Notes: generated by a model not told the origin, from the letters alone. A stretch of DNA of 64,000 bases from Ypsolopha sequella (GCA_934047225.1 OW203989.1:7477977-7541976); one strand, 5' to 3'; shown: positions 41,734 to 52,876, counted from the stretch's first letter. Program-made: numbers and translations.

Positions 41734-42005
41734 CATTGGCGAAAGTAGCATTTTTGTGTAGGAGGGGGCCCCCCTATAAAAAATTCAGGTATACTGATCT
41801 AACTAAAAGGAAGTGTAGCGAAGTGAGTATGTATTTTAAATGAATTCATACGAAACGGAATGTATTCTTCAATACTCTACTACTGTTTTTAATGTATTTT
41901 ATCCTTTTTGTGAATGGTAGTGAAAGTTCTAGGTGGGCCACTTAACTACTAGGGGGGCCTCGAAACCACCAGGGGGGCCTTGGCCCCCCGGTTGTTACGC
42001 CAATG
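41734..42005. mobile_element. Short hAT-like element
   Basis: 272 bp with ends CATTGGCG and CGCCAATG. Flanks GAAATCCA and GAAGTCTA agree at 6 of 8 positions, a decayed 8-bp duplication. Contains runs GGGGGCCCCCC and GGGGGGCC. A related left end is at 49313. Inserted 15 bp from the foldback at 41449-41718. Confidence 0.65.
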
Positions 42006-42054
42006 GAAGTCTATTGTTACGCTGGACACTTTCGTTCTTCTGCAAGTAAACAGC

Positions 42055-42487
42055 TTAAGGCGATTAGTGTCGCCAAATAAGCAGCTCAATGTGTGTCAGT
42101 ACTAATATCGACGGAAACGACATTCAAATAAGATTCATATCAGCGCGCATTGTTGCTGTTACGACGCTCGCTGCGTCCTTGATAGGGCGCAATAGGAGAA
42201 AATAATACTTTTCTGTTGAAAAATCCCATATCATGTCAAGTTTATCTATTAATCAAAGCATAAATGAATTATATCGACCAAGCCGCTTAGGAGCAGTAGG
42301 GAATTCAAGCCAAAAAACACCGTTCGGTTGAAATATTTTTTCATATGTAAGTTTTGGTGGTATGAAAAATAAAAATATTGTCTTGGAGTTGATAATTTAT
42401 ATGTACATCTTTTCAATATTTTTGGTTCAGCCATTCTCGAGGAGTGGGCTTTAGAAAATACCCATTTGGCGATACTAAGCCCCTTAA
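42055..42487. mobile_element. TTAA-type element, family 2-like, diverged
   Basis: 433 bp between TTAA sites. Ends TTAAGGCGATTAGTGTCGCC and GGCGATACTAAGCCCCTTAA. The left half resembles family 2 (AAATAAGCAGCTCAATGTGT, AATAGGAGAAAATAATACTT), the right half does not. The 132-residue minus ORF across the right end is unrecognised. Confidence 0.7.
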
Positions 42488-42489
42488 GG

Positions 42490-43890
42490 ATTATCTTGTA
42501 TTTACGTATTAAAAACTTGTTGAAGCCGAGAAACCAAAAATGGTACGTATTTATATCATAGATTGATTTATCGCCATGTATTTTTATGTTTTTTGGACAA
42601 AAATTTATTAAATCATATTTTCTGTAATCTCTACCTGTATAATTCATATAATAATAAATATATGTATAAATTATTTACGGATAATTTATAGTCAATAACC
42701 TGTATAATTTCAAATTTATGAGAGTCATTGTACTTACTTACAGACGGTAAATGGAATCTTACCATAACGGGCCAAAGGGTAATAAAGAGTAAAAAAGATT
42801 ACCCTTTGGGTAAGGATAACCTTAAAAAGTAGGGTGTTCCACAATTTTTTCTTAAAACTCCAAGCTACATACATTTTGTTTTGAAATTACAGAAGAAATG
42901 TTCATGAAAAGTTCGCATTATTAGGTAGGAATCTTAGTCATTTTTTTATTATTTGGTCGTGACAATTAAAAAAATATATATTTTATGGAATTATCTACAG
43001 CCAGCTACAGACATATTAAGTTCATGGAGGTCAGTCCATGCAGCGAATTAAATTTAGGATACAATAAAGTGCCGTCTCAGTAGGATGCCATTCGCTGTAA
43101 AAAGCACTTGAAAATTTCTTACATGGTTTCCGAGTAAAACGAATAAGTATACATAATATTATATACTTTAGTTATGAGAATAAGAAACCAAGTTCACGCA
43201 AATGAAGACCGCAAAAAGCCTCCTCAATTATTGAGGCTCAAAAGTAATATGACTATACATATTTTTATAAAGATTCTATCTAACCAATGTTCATACAAAA
43301 ATAGGTAAACCTGTTTACATTATAAAATGATTTACAACAAATTACCAACTGCTATTGAAAGTGGAATATATATAATAAATAAAACACGAACTTTTCTTTA
43401 TAATACGGGTATAGACCGTGGCCTTATTTTTAAACTACCTATTTTATACTATTTTAATATGTAAATTTCCATTAGACCTTGACGGATTTTTTAATGAAAA
43501 GTGTTTTAAAATAGGGCCAAACAGATTTTTTATAAGCAAGACTCTTTTAGACACAAAACCATATATATTTCTTTTTCAGTTAATTTTTTTACTAAACCAG
43601 ATCGCCTCTTGTATTTGAGAGATAAAGGAAAATCTCTCCATATAGTAATACCAGGATAATGAAGAGTTATAGGTCCTCAGGGCTCCTGCGTCACAGTCCC
43701 CGCCATGACAGTTGCGGAAATGAGAAAAAATCACACGCGCACGCCGCACTATGAGAAAACCGACCACTCTACGTTGACAAGTCCACGTCATCAAGTCCAA
43801 CTCAATTATACCCTTTAGATACATAGAGTTTAATAGATCTTAAGTGTCAAGTTAAGTTCGTTCTTCATAACTGCCAGTGGAATTATTCAC
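42490..43890. other. No gene confirmed (1.4 kb)
   Basis: AT-rich. 43670-43800 is less AT-rich (CACACGCGCACGCCGCACTA) but has no coding I can support. ORFs at 43418 and 43576 look incidental. Confidence 0.4.
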
Positions 43891-43895
43891 CCAGT

Positions 43896-43970
43896 TCCGT
43901 ACCCGTAATTTGTGGTGGTACGGAACCCTTTGTACACGATTCCGACTCGCATTTGGCTGTTTTTTTTAGG
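43896..43970 (+). repeat. Repeat L 3' end fragment
   Basis: GTACCCGTAATTTGTGGTGG, TACGGAACCCTTTGTACACG and TTCCGACTCGCATTTGGC, then a T run. Confidence 0.6.
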
Positions 43971-44924
43971 TAGCATTATAAGATAGAAAAATATCTATTA
44001 GAAATTAGAATTTCAATTAGAAAATTAGAGAAAAATTTATCTCACGTCCGACACCGAGATCTACAGACTCTTCCGAGTCTTGTAACTGCTTGATACACCA
44101 GCTGCTAATGCAACATATAAACATAAGTATGTCCTTCTATTTATACATTTTACCGACTCAGTTTCGTAAAAAACTTGTTCCTATTTTTTTATTGATTTTC
44201 AAAGATCGCAAAAAATATTTACCACTAAGTACCAAAATAATTACTTGTTTATAAAAGACCTTTTCTTTTGTTGTGTCAATGAATCGTGACCTTAAAGACA
44301 AATAACTTAAGTCATTATTTATATATTTACCAACTTTATATTAGATATAATAGTGATTTAATAAACATAAAACGAAGCGCCTATAATTTTTGTCACGCTA
44401 AAGTTCTCAATTTTCCTTGTGTGCGCGGCCGAGTGATAATTTAACTCTGGCAAATTAGCACTTGATTATATTTTTGGGCTGCTTTTTTATTATTTTGGGC
44501 GCAGTAAAAAACTCAGCCGTGCTATATAAGATTTAGGCCGAAAGCAAACACTAAGTAAATTTAGATAAGTGTCTCTAAAGTCTTAGTTATCTGTCTTTTA
44601 GTTTTTAATTGCTTGATAAAATATGATATGATATTCCATATATTATGTCGTAGTAAGATCTTAGAATTGGGCAGATCCCAAAGTATAAAATAGTGCCATA
44701 TTTGTCATAATAGTTGTTTTTGAATTTGAATTCTATTTAAATTTAAAACTATACAATAAATTAAAGTAACTTAACTAAAAACTTAAATAATATTCAAAAT
44801 CTTAACTAAAGACGTCCTAAAATAAAAAAAAATGTAACTAAATAAACCTAAAATAATTATGATAAATAGAAAATGCTGGCCAGAATAAAATTGAAAATAT
44901 TTCACCAAAAGTCAAAAATAGATG
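43971..44924. other. No feature recognised
   Basis: AT-rich; no coding or repeat assigned. Confidence 0.4.
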
Positions 44925-45016
44925 CGACGACAAGCGGAGCGAGAAGGAGCGTGTTAGGTTTACATGTAAAATAAATTCGGGAAGCCAACCGAAGCGGAGC
45001 TAGGCAACCCCCCTAG
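44925..45016 (-). repeat. Dispersed repeat E, fragment
   Basis: GATGCGACGACAAGCGGAGC, GAGAAGGAGCGTGTTAGGTT and TACATGTAAA are the complement of the text at about 49030-49095. Shares the GGCTCCGCTTCG theme with the Harbinger interior (30761-30830). Confidence 0.5.
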
Positions 45017-45630
45017 TTTTAACAGAAGTATGATATGCCCAGGCAGATCATGATATGCCCAATTCTACGATGTACCGACGACATGTACATGGATAAGTTT
45101 AGTTGTACATAATTTATTTTTGTTTTCGTACATAATTTATACATAGACATTGGACATATTGATTACAACTGTAAATAAACAGTTAATACCGTATCTTGAA
45201 AAAAAAACACAAAATCTATTGAACTTTCTTAAAGAAACACACTTACGAAACTGAAAAAGTATTTTCAGGTTTCCTTACTAATTTTATACGAGTACTACAT
45301 ACTGTAAATTTTGTGTTGGCAATTCAAATTTCGCATTTGCACTTTAGTTATTCTGAATGAACAGAAGATTATGTATAGTCAAACACCTATGTGTATCGTT
45401 CTAACGAACCCGCATATACCAAAAATCCAATAAAACGAAGTTTCAATATGTCCTCCGAGAAAAAGGTCGAGGAGGGTGCTATAATGAAAATTAATTCCTT
45501 ACATCCGACGACGGCTGCTCGGGTAAACACGCTCAATGATAAATTAATATCTTACGTCATTGATTTCTCTTAAACGATTCCTTATGGTCGTATAGCAAAA
45601 CAAAATTAATCATTAATGAGTAAAACTTAC
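45017..45630. other. No feature recognised; possible intron
   Basis: AT-rich. If the exon at 45631-45879 is real, this is the start of its first intron. The 60-residue plus-strand ORF at 45391 is unrecognised. Confidence 0.35.
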
Positions 45631-45879
45631 CGATCTTTCGCAAACTTTTCTTTCCAGGAAAATTTATTCAAATTTAGAACTCAAAAACTTGTCAATAAAA
45701 TATTCAAAACACTCTTTTGTTTTTAAAACTCAACTCATTTGCATGTTGCACTAACACAATACTGGCCACTTCGACCGGGACGGAAAAAGAAAATCAATTT
45801 AAATAAGTTCGAAATGTGAATCCGTACGCGCGGGAAAGCGACCTCGAACGTGCGTTCGGAAAATCAGTCGAGACAAACT
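45631..45879 (-). promoter_or_regulatory. Candidate promoter and first exon (minus strand)
   Basis: On the minus strand, an arthropod initiator-like TTCAGTTTG places a start near 45879, just after a locally CpG-rich stretch (GAACGCACGTTCGAGGTCGC). About 249 bases later, AAAGATCG|GTAAGTTTTA is a strong splice-donor match. Only a tiny ORF (ATG CAA ATG AGT TGA) lies inside, so it would be a 5' UTR exon. No repeat family covers it. No partner exon was recognised further along the minus strand, so the call is tentative. Confidence 0.3.
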
Positions 45880-46356
45880 GAAGGGTGCTGTGTTGGCTGA
45901 ATGACGCTGAGACGCTTGCGCGTCCTAAACGCTTGAATGAAAAGCTTCTACACTTTCTCGTCCGCCTTCTAAATGTATTTACTCTTTTCAGAGCTCCGAG
46001 CGTCTCAGAGTTTTGTTCTTACTTAGGAAGTGCTGAAGACTAGGTACCTTGCTACATGAAGGAAGACGCAAAAAATTCTAATAAAGAAGAACTTATTGCT
46101 TCCAAAGCAAGACCTACGGTGTTTTATTACTTTTTATCCTGTATGTTTTCAAATTTTAATAACAAAAGATTATTGTAGATTTAAATTAAACTTTAGCATA
46201 ATTCATGTGTAAATGAACGGTTCACTTGAATAAGGTCGGCTATTCCGACCACACAGTATTTAATTTATTGAGTGAGCCGATTGTTTACATCAACAAAAGA
46301 TAAGGTGAAATTTGTTAATAAATAGTGCCGGATTAAGACTACTTGATGCCCTAAGC
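45880..46356. other. No feature recognised
   Basis: Possible upstream region of the minus-strand promoter candidate. No TATA box in a convincing position. Confidence 0.35.
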
Positions 46357-46895
46357 CAGGGATGGGCAAACATTTTCCCACTCCGGCCAATATTTACAAA
46401 CAGTATCTATGGGGGCCTGGTTTTTAAATTTTTGGCGTCGTATAATTCTTTATTGAAATAAAAATATTTGTATTTTTCGAAATAAAGTTATTTATTGACT
46501 CATAGGTTTCAAAAAAGATCTCCTGTTTATGCAAAATTAAGTGAAATGAACTATATATATTCAAATGAGGTACACTATGAAATAGAGACATAGATATTTA
46601 TTGTAGATAATCTATAAAATAGAAACAAATATTTTATTACTCGAATGAGAACCAAGCTTCGACTGCTACATGACGCCACAGACGGTGTGTTACCCTCCCG
46701 CTTCCCTCTTGCCTTACCATTCGAAGGAATGAATGAAACACGTGATTATTTAATGCAAGCGACACTGACTTGATGATTTTTTGTTGTTGTTGTTTATGTT
46801 AATTTATTATCTACTTCTGGGTCGATGGTCGCGAGCCGGATTGCAACCGTTCGGGGGCCGGAAATGGCCCGCGGGCCATATTTTGCCTATCCCTG
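46357..46895. mobile_element. Non-autonomous hAT-like element
   Basis: 539 bp with ends CAGGGATGGGCAAACA and ATTTTGCCTATCCCTG. The subterminal GGCCCGCGGGCCATATTTTG is typical of a hAT group widespread in invertebrates. Flanking octamers CCCTAAGC and CCCTACCT share their first five bases only, so the duplication has decayed. No transposase readable. Confidence 0.75.
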
Positions 46896-47042
46896 CCCTA
46901 CCTAACCAATATCGGTCTTTCAAAAATGTTACGTAATTGTTACAAAGAGATCGATCATTACGTACGAAGAATATACTTTTCTTAGAACATGTACGAAAGA
47001 AATAAGAAGATTTATAATAAAAACTAAAGCATAACAGTTGAT

Positions 47043-47604
47043 TTTTTAGGGTTCGGTAGTACCTAAAAGGTACCAAAAGAACCTTATGGTGAGACTCCGT
47101 TGTCCGTACGTCCGTCCGTATGTCACAGCCTCATAACTTTAGCACCGTTAAAGATAAAAGTTTGGCACAAAAATAGCATTAATTTGCCCACATATCACGG
47201 TGTAAAAAAAATATGAAAAATTTGAAATTGTTCAAAATATTTCCAAAACAAAAGTGAGAAAAATAAAAAATATATAAATATAAAAACACAATATGGGTAT
47301 CAAATTGTAGATATTAAAAAGATATTAAAATTAAAAATATATACTTTTACTATATTTACTGGCACTTCGAGAAATCTATAAAAAAAAAGGAAATTTATGT
47401 ATGTCCCCCCCCCCCCCTTATCTCCAACACTGGTTGCCCAAAAAATATGAAAAAAATCATGGTAATATGTGTTTACGTAAAGATTACAGGAAAATTAAAG
47501 CGGTTGAGAAATTCACGAAAAAAAAATTACAAAATTAAATTTATCATCCACAATACGGAACCCTAGGTACGCGAGTCTGACTCTCACTTGGCCCTTTTTT
47601 TTTC
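47043..47604 (+). repeat. Lepidopteran repeat L-long, plus strand
   Basis: Inverse of 36201-36967: TTTTTTAGGGTTCGGTAGTA, CCTCATAACTTTAGCACCGT, ATTAATTTGCCCACATATCA and TACGGAACCCTAGGTACGCG, then CTCTCACTTGGCC and a T run. Contains a C run at 47405-47417. Confidence 0.7.
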
Positions 47605-47949
47605 GTTATTTGCATGCAACTTGCGACTATTACGGACAAATATAAAGTACTACTTTATAATAGGCTGATCGCTCTTTTTGGTTAGGGCTTGTATCGGTTT
47701 AGAGGAGTGATAAATTTACATTAATGACACATTCTCTATGCACACCAGACACCGTCAAATAAAACCAATTCCAAAATAATAAACAAAAACACCTCGAAAT
47801 CGCGAGTTTTCTGAGCGGCCCGCTCGCACTTAGCAGGAAAGTGTAAAAAGAAAGCGTTGGAGCATTTCTCTGAATACCCTCGATTAGTAACCCGAGATAA
47901 GACCTCTCTATTTGCATCGTGTATTATCGGGGTAAGCTCCGCTGACTCA
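47605..47949. other. Probably decayed upstream part of the retroelement
   Basis: No secure coding. The frame used at 47950-48107 stays open from 47857 but is not conserved enough to call. Confidence 0.35.
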
Positions 47950-48532
47950 GTTTATGCACTCATGACAATCTTTACATTTAACTACGAAAGGCATCGCTGC
48001 CAGTGTGGCACAAACGTTGACCAGCTAGGCCATCACGGTCTGTCATGTCAACGTAGTGCCGGTCTCTGGTCTCGCCACGCCAGCCTGAATGACGTCATTC
48101 GGAGGGCCCTTGCTACCAGCCATCTTAGAACTAAACGGTATTGCGCGTGACGACGGCAAGTGGCCTGACGGGATGACGCTCATCCCGTGGCAGAACGGTC
48201 GCTCGCTCGTGTGGGACGCGACGTGCGTCGACACTCTTGCCGCGTCTCACGTGCGGTCGACCGCTGTGTCGGTTGGTGCGGCGGCGGCAGCGGCAGAGGG
48301 CAACAAGCGGCGCAAATACGCGGCTCTAGGAGAGGGTTGCGTGTTTGTGCCGTTTGGCGTGGAGACGTTCGGGCCGTGGGGGCCAGACGCGCGACGGTTC
48401 TCTAAGGACATAGCGTCACGCCTGGTCGAGGCTTCGCGTGACCCAAGGGCTGTGACTTACTTCAGACAAAAAACAAACCTCGCTATTCAGCGTGGTAATG
48501 CCGCCAGCGTCCTGGGTACCCAGATGATCTAG
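47950..48532 (+). pseudogene. Retroelement-type protein, C-terminal domain, frameshifted
   Basis: One frame gives [20 protein letters not shown], then [20 protein letters not shown] (to about 48110). It continues one frame over (from about 48119) as [55 protein letters not shown] and NLAIQRGNAASVLGTQ, then stop. I recognise this CxC…HGLSC…RPDG-like…VWDxTCxDTxA…RGNAASVLGT layout as the end of proteins abundant in invertebrate genomes, usually after a reverse-transcriptase domain. The CxC/H/C cluster plus D…WD could be a zinc-knuckle and PD-(D/E)xK-like nuclease, but that is inference. A frameshift with a small deletion at 48107-48119 makes it a pseudogene. The coding is notably GC-rich against its surroundings. 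Confidence 0.6.
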
Positions 48533-48749
48533 ACAATTGTTTTATTTTAATTTAGTGGTTTATTTTGATATTAAAATAGGTTAATAATATAGGTGCCGCC
48601 TCCTTAAATTAAGTTACATATAAGAGTAAATACGTTTCAATTTAATAAATATTGTGTTTTATCTCTAAGAATAAAAATTGTAATGTACTAATAAAAAGAT
48701 AACTACCCTATTATGCCGGTATAAGTTTAATAAGTTCGTATCTCCCTAC

Positions 48750-48860
48750 CTCCGTTAGGGCGGCGTAGCGTGCGGCGTAGTACTGGTATTTTATTCTGTG
48801 GTACTGGTCTAAGGAAAACTATATGGCGTCGTAGCGTAGCGCTTGCTACGCCACCCTGTA
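48750..48860. repeat. GTAGC-rich palindromic repeat
   Basis: GGGCGGCGTAGCGTGCGGCG, then TATGGCGTCGTAGCGTAGCG and CTTGCTACGCCACC. Similar to 1141-1245 and 26950-27070. Confidence 0.45.
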
Positions 48861-48984
48861 GCAAAAAGTGACACCGAACTTATATCTCTCATCGTTGACT
48901 ACAAAAACTGCTTTTTCGTGAAAAACCAAATTATGGCGTAAACACAGCCCCATTACGCGATTATAGCAAATTATTTTCTGTTTA

Positions 48985-49150
48985 AACTAAGGGGGTCGCC
49001 TCGCTCCGCTCCGGTTCGCTCGGCTCCCCAAAATTGTTTACATGTAAACCTAACACGCTCCTTGCTCCGCTTCGCTTGTCGTCGCACCTATTTTTGACTT
49101 TTCGGTAGTGTTTTAATCTCGCTTTTTCGTGAAATATCTACTTTTTTATT
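48985..49150 (+). repeat. Dispersed repeat E, longest copy
   Basis: GGTCGCCTCGCTCCGCTCCG, GTTCGCTCGGCTCCCC, TGTTTACATGTAAACCTAAC, CGCTTGTCGTCGCACCTATT and CTTTTTCGTGAAATAT. Related text at 30761-30830 with 31313-31375 and, inverted, at 44925-45016. Non-coding. Confidence 0.55.
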
Positions 49151-49154
49151 GAAA

Positions 49155-49782
49155 GAACTCCACGCAAGCGTAGTCACGGGCAAAAGCTAGCTACTTCATA
49201 AAACTAGCCTGTTGTTGGTTAGTCATATTTCCAAATTCATATTTTCCGTTTTCTTAAGCCGATGTTCTTGCAATCGAAGCATTTTCACGGGCGGTAGATG
49301 ACTTTTCAAGTCCATTGGCGTAGCCAGGGTTTTGTTATGGGAGGGGGCTGGCACGGGGGGCTTAGTATGGGCATAGACGAATTCGTCCATGGTATGGGCC
49401 AGCCTGACGCAAAATTGGCTTTGTTTAAATTATGGTTTGTATAAATGGGGATGTCCATAGAAATCAAAAATTACTTAACATATAAAAAATTAAATTAATT
49501 TCCTTTAATTCACGCTTATGCTTGCTTGGTTGGTAATACTTAATTATTGGTATTCATTATTATTGATTGGTAATATATTTGATCGATTTTTCTGGAAGGC
49601 ACCGGGTTTTCTAGGGGGGGCGTTTAATTCCCCATATATTTTTATATAGCTACTCTTCCATTTACTATGGGGCTTATCTTTGGAAGTGGTTCCAAAGAAA
49701 TATAATGGTTTAATTATACTGAATAATTTTAATTCATGTGGTTTAATTTTTTGAGCACGTCATAATTACACCCGGTACGTGT
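49155..49782. other. Lone hAT-like terminus, otherwise empty
   Basis: CATTGGCGTAGCCAGGGTTT at 49313 resembles the left end of the element at 41734 (CATTGGCG), but no CGCCAATG partner is visible downstream. A G run lies at 49613-49621. Nothing else assigned. Confidence 0.4.
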
Positions 49783-50219
49783 ATTGTTCAACATCTAATT
49801 ATTTATCTATATAGGTAACAGAGATAATGGTCTGGCTCGTTTATTTATCAAGTGGTTACTGGTATGATATGTTATCCAAGTGTTATAATTACCTAGTCTA
49901 GCTCTCTATAATTACTATTGACACCAACGTACATTATATATAAGCATCCCTTAGTATGTGTATTAATATTTCCTACTAAGCCGATAGACTTAGATGAGTT
50001 CCTGTTGTCTCTCTCTTTTGTATTAGTTATCTCCACATTTAGCATGTGTTCTCTTTTTAATTAGTTTTAATGAAAAGCTTTCGATCTACGCTCTGCTGCG
50101 ACCGAGCCATTGCATTCCATATTCGGATATTCAAGGCGCCGTACACCCACTTTGTACGCAGTCAATAATAAACATTGTGTGAAGTTATCATCGTGGTTTA
50201 ATTGGAAGTACCTCTTCAC
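49783..50219 (+). repeat. Possible solo LTR
   Basis: Looks like a retroviral-type LTR in plan: TGTTCAACAT at the left, a TATATATAAG box at 49935-49944, AATAAA at 50167-50172 about 225 bases later, and TCTTCACA near the right. There is no clear 5-bp duplication and no primer-binding site or second LTR identified, so only a candidate. Confidence 0.3.
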
Positions 50220-50949
50220 AAAAGTATCTTAGGGAATATGAGCTGTTCCTAATCAACGTCACGTGAGGCCACAGACCACTTACGGGCATGTGGTCTGTCC
50301 GTGAGGCTGTTCGAGCTGCCAAGACCTAGAATGAACCTCAGAGAAACTCCACTTCAACGAGCTATACGAATTCTCAATGAGGTTGGAGATCACGTAGATA
50401 TGTTTTCGTCTTGGACAAAAGTTTTCGTTCATCGAGTAAGTACACAAGAGCAACATTATAATATTTACATTATTTACACGGTCCTCACCGTGTTTGGTTT
50501 TTATATTTTCCCGAATTTTCGGCAGTTATATCTGCCATGGTCGCGGGATGACTGGTTGGTGCAGCGAAGACGACAGGCTAGGAAGCGTATCGATCTACCC
50601 TCCGTCTATGTCGTTTATTGATACTTGCGACGACTATATTTTCTTCATCTACCGACCTACACACTACACTAACGATGTGTCCGTTCGGAAATCACACGAT
50701 GTTTTACGAGCCTAGCTGTTTCACAACTCAATTACTGGATTCAAAGTACTCGACAGTTTGAAGCCAGCTTCTCGGTTGAAAGTTTCGTTTCTTGATTTCA
50801 ACTGCTTCCCTCACTTATCTTGGAATATAATGACGTTCCGTCGACAGAATACTTGGTTTATGCAGCTCAATCCAGTGATTGGTACCTGTTCCGAGTGTGT
50901 TCTGCTATGGCTGATTTGTTGGTTTCACGATTCTTGACCGCTCTAATGT
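50220..50949. other. No gene confirmed
   Basis: Overlapping ORFs of 106 and 73 residues (50301-50715) lack domains I recognise. CCACAGACCACTT/ATGTGGTCTGT forms a small hairpin at 50269-50299. Confidence 0.35.
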
Positions 50950-50957
50950 GCTCCTTG

Positions 50958-51194
50958 CAGTGGTGTGCACAGAACTTTTTTCCGGAAAAGCAATCAGAAG
51001 GTCAAGTACGACAATAAAAAAAATATGGAAAATGTTTAATAACACTTTGAAAAAAAAAAGTGTGTATGACGCCAGGGTCATTTTTATACAAACTTTTTTT
51101 TTCAAAGTGTTATTTAAAATTTTTCATATTTTTTTTATTGTCTTACTTGACCTTCTGATTGCTTTTCCGGAAAAAAGTTCTGTGCACGCCACTG
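50958..51194. mobile_element. Palindromic hAT-like MITE with perfect target duplication
   Basis: 237 bp with ends CAGTGGTGTGCACAGAAC and GTTCTGTGCACGCCACTG. The flanks GCTCCTTG (50950-50957 and 51195-51202) are an exact 8-bp duplication. Arms pair through TTTTCCGGAAAAGCAATCAG and AAGTACGACAATAAAAAAAA. A larger relative (493 bp) is at 63237-63729. No coding. Confidence 0.85.
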
Positions 51195-51396
51195 GCTCCT
51201 TGGTACGTTGGGACACGGTCCTTATTGTCTGACCAATATACGAGCTTCCGGTATATTATTTGTGCTGTCTATAATTTGTTTAGACTTTTAGTGTTCTTGG
51301 ATGTCATTATGCCTGCACTGTTGCATTAGGGACTTGATAGTATAACATGATGAATAAATGCACTTGCACTCGTTTCACAGTTTAAAAGCTAATTTA

Positions 51397-51436
51397 ACTC
51401 GACCGGTTTCGGTTTTACACCATCATAAAGGGTTTA
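51397..51436 (-). ncRNA. Hammerhead ribozyme-like motif 2 (core mutated)
   Basis: On the minus strand: UUUAUGA in place of CUGAUGA (C3 and G5 changed), U, helix II GGU-GUAAA-ACC, GAA, ACCGGU, C. Helix II pairs though its sequence differs from motif 1. Helix I is weak. Probably inactive. Confidence 0.45.
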
Positions 51437-51539
51437 GTTAAACTACTTGGAAGTTATTCCGTGCAATTAATGATGTAGTAAACAGTGAAGTATCAATTGA
51501 TAGTATAGCAAGCGCACCGGGCGCGCGGACAGGTAGCTT

Positions 51540-52034
51540 TTAAGGCGTATGACCACGCTAAATAAGCAACTCGATGTGTGTCGGTACAAATATCAACGAA
51601 AACGACATTGAAATAATGTTCATTTCAGCGTGCCTTGAAAAGTGGCTGTTACGACAACCACTGCGTCTCTGGCTAGCGCAAAATAGGAGCAAATAATACT
51701 TTTCACATGGACGCCATGAACGAAAAACAAATTTTGAACTTGAATTTTTTAGATCTAAAAATTTCCTATAATTTGGTGAAATAATAATTAAAATCGCTTT
51801 AGGCGTTTGGAAGAAGTAAGAGCATTTTTGTGTTAATCATGTGAAACTTTCGATGACTTTCGATTTTTTTTGTCAAAACTTACAATAGAAAAACAGATTA
51901 TGAGACTTAAAATTTATTTTTGACTCTATAATGCCTATCATATATTTTTATGAAATTTTTTGGACCACCGGTGTGGGAGGAGTAGGCCTTCAAAGACAGG
52001 TCCAAATTGCAGTTGGCGTATCCATTCGCCTTAA
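51540..52034 (+). mobile_element. TTAA-type element, family 2, copy 2 (intact ends)
   Basis: 495 bp bounded by TTAA at both sides. Ends TTAAGGCGTATGACCACGC and GGCGTATCCATTCGCCTTAA; the shared 8-base TTAAGGCG is perfectly inverted. Strong match to 18624-19117. Non-coding. Confidence 0.8.
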
Positions 52035-52870
52035 GACAAAATGTATAAACGCTCTATGGCACGCAATTTACCAAGCGCCCGCCGCGCTGCATAGAAATTC
52101 ATACAATTTTCGAGCACCCCGTTCTCGCACCCGCCCAGGACGCTTGCTATATCAGCTCCCTTAGGTTTCAAATTATGATTTAAGTATTTCAAAATCCATT
52201 ACTTTGGAAACTCAACTATATTGAATGTGTCTGAGAAAATGTTTTTTTTTGCCCGAGACTTAAATTTCTCTAAAAATTTGTTTGTAATTGAAAATGTGCT
52301 TATCTTATCCAAGAAAATACAATTATGTGTTCAATAATAAATTATGTATGTTTACACAAAGAATTAAGTACTTACGAAAAAAATGCAATCTCTGGCGTTA
52401 CATAAAACATTTTTTTATTATGTATGACTTATTAGTGTGTACTATCACACAATCAATCGAGGTATTTCGAAAACATTCAAATTCCCCTGTAATAGTTTCA
52501 TCAATCGTTTATTTAATACCATCATCCAGTAACAATGCTTGCATTATGCGAATAAATAACTATAATGAAAAAAATACCTCCAAAAATACTATAATGAAAG
52601 GCCATTTATCCATTTGAAACGTATCAATTTAATATGATTTCTATAAACATTACCTATTGTATAATTCGAAATGCTTACACCAAAACACATTGCAAATACG
52701 TGATCTTAGAAAGCGAAATATAACGGGCTGTAGCCGATGAAGTGAGGGTACTAAAAGATTCGATTGAGTTTGTCAGTTGAATAAAAAAGTTTTTTTCTTT
52801 TTTCGTGAGCGTTGAGGCGAATCTGCTGGGAGGCCGGTTGTTGAGGCCGACCTCTAAACTGGCGACGGTA
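52035..52870. other. No gene confirmed
   Basis: A GC-richer start (52065-52150), then AT-rich. The 109-residue ORF at 52288 is low-complexity and unrecognised. If the exon at 52877 is real, this is its 3' UTR side (minus strand). Confidence 0.35.
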
Positions 52871-52876
52871 TGTTGA

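Noticed and set aside
42249..42647. 132-residue minus-strand ORF
   Set aside because: Crosses the right end of a TTAA element; no motif; likely incidental.
49783..50219. Confirmed LTR retrotransposon
   Set aside because: TATA box and AATAAA are well placed, but there is no second LTR, primer-binding site or gag/pol. Kept only as a low-confidence solo LTR.
50301..50715. 106- and 73-residue ORFs as a gene
   Set aside because: Two overlapping frames, no recognisable family, and no splice or start support.
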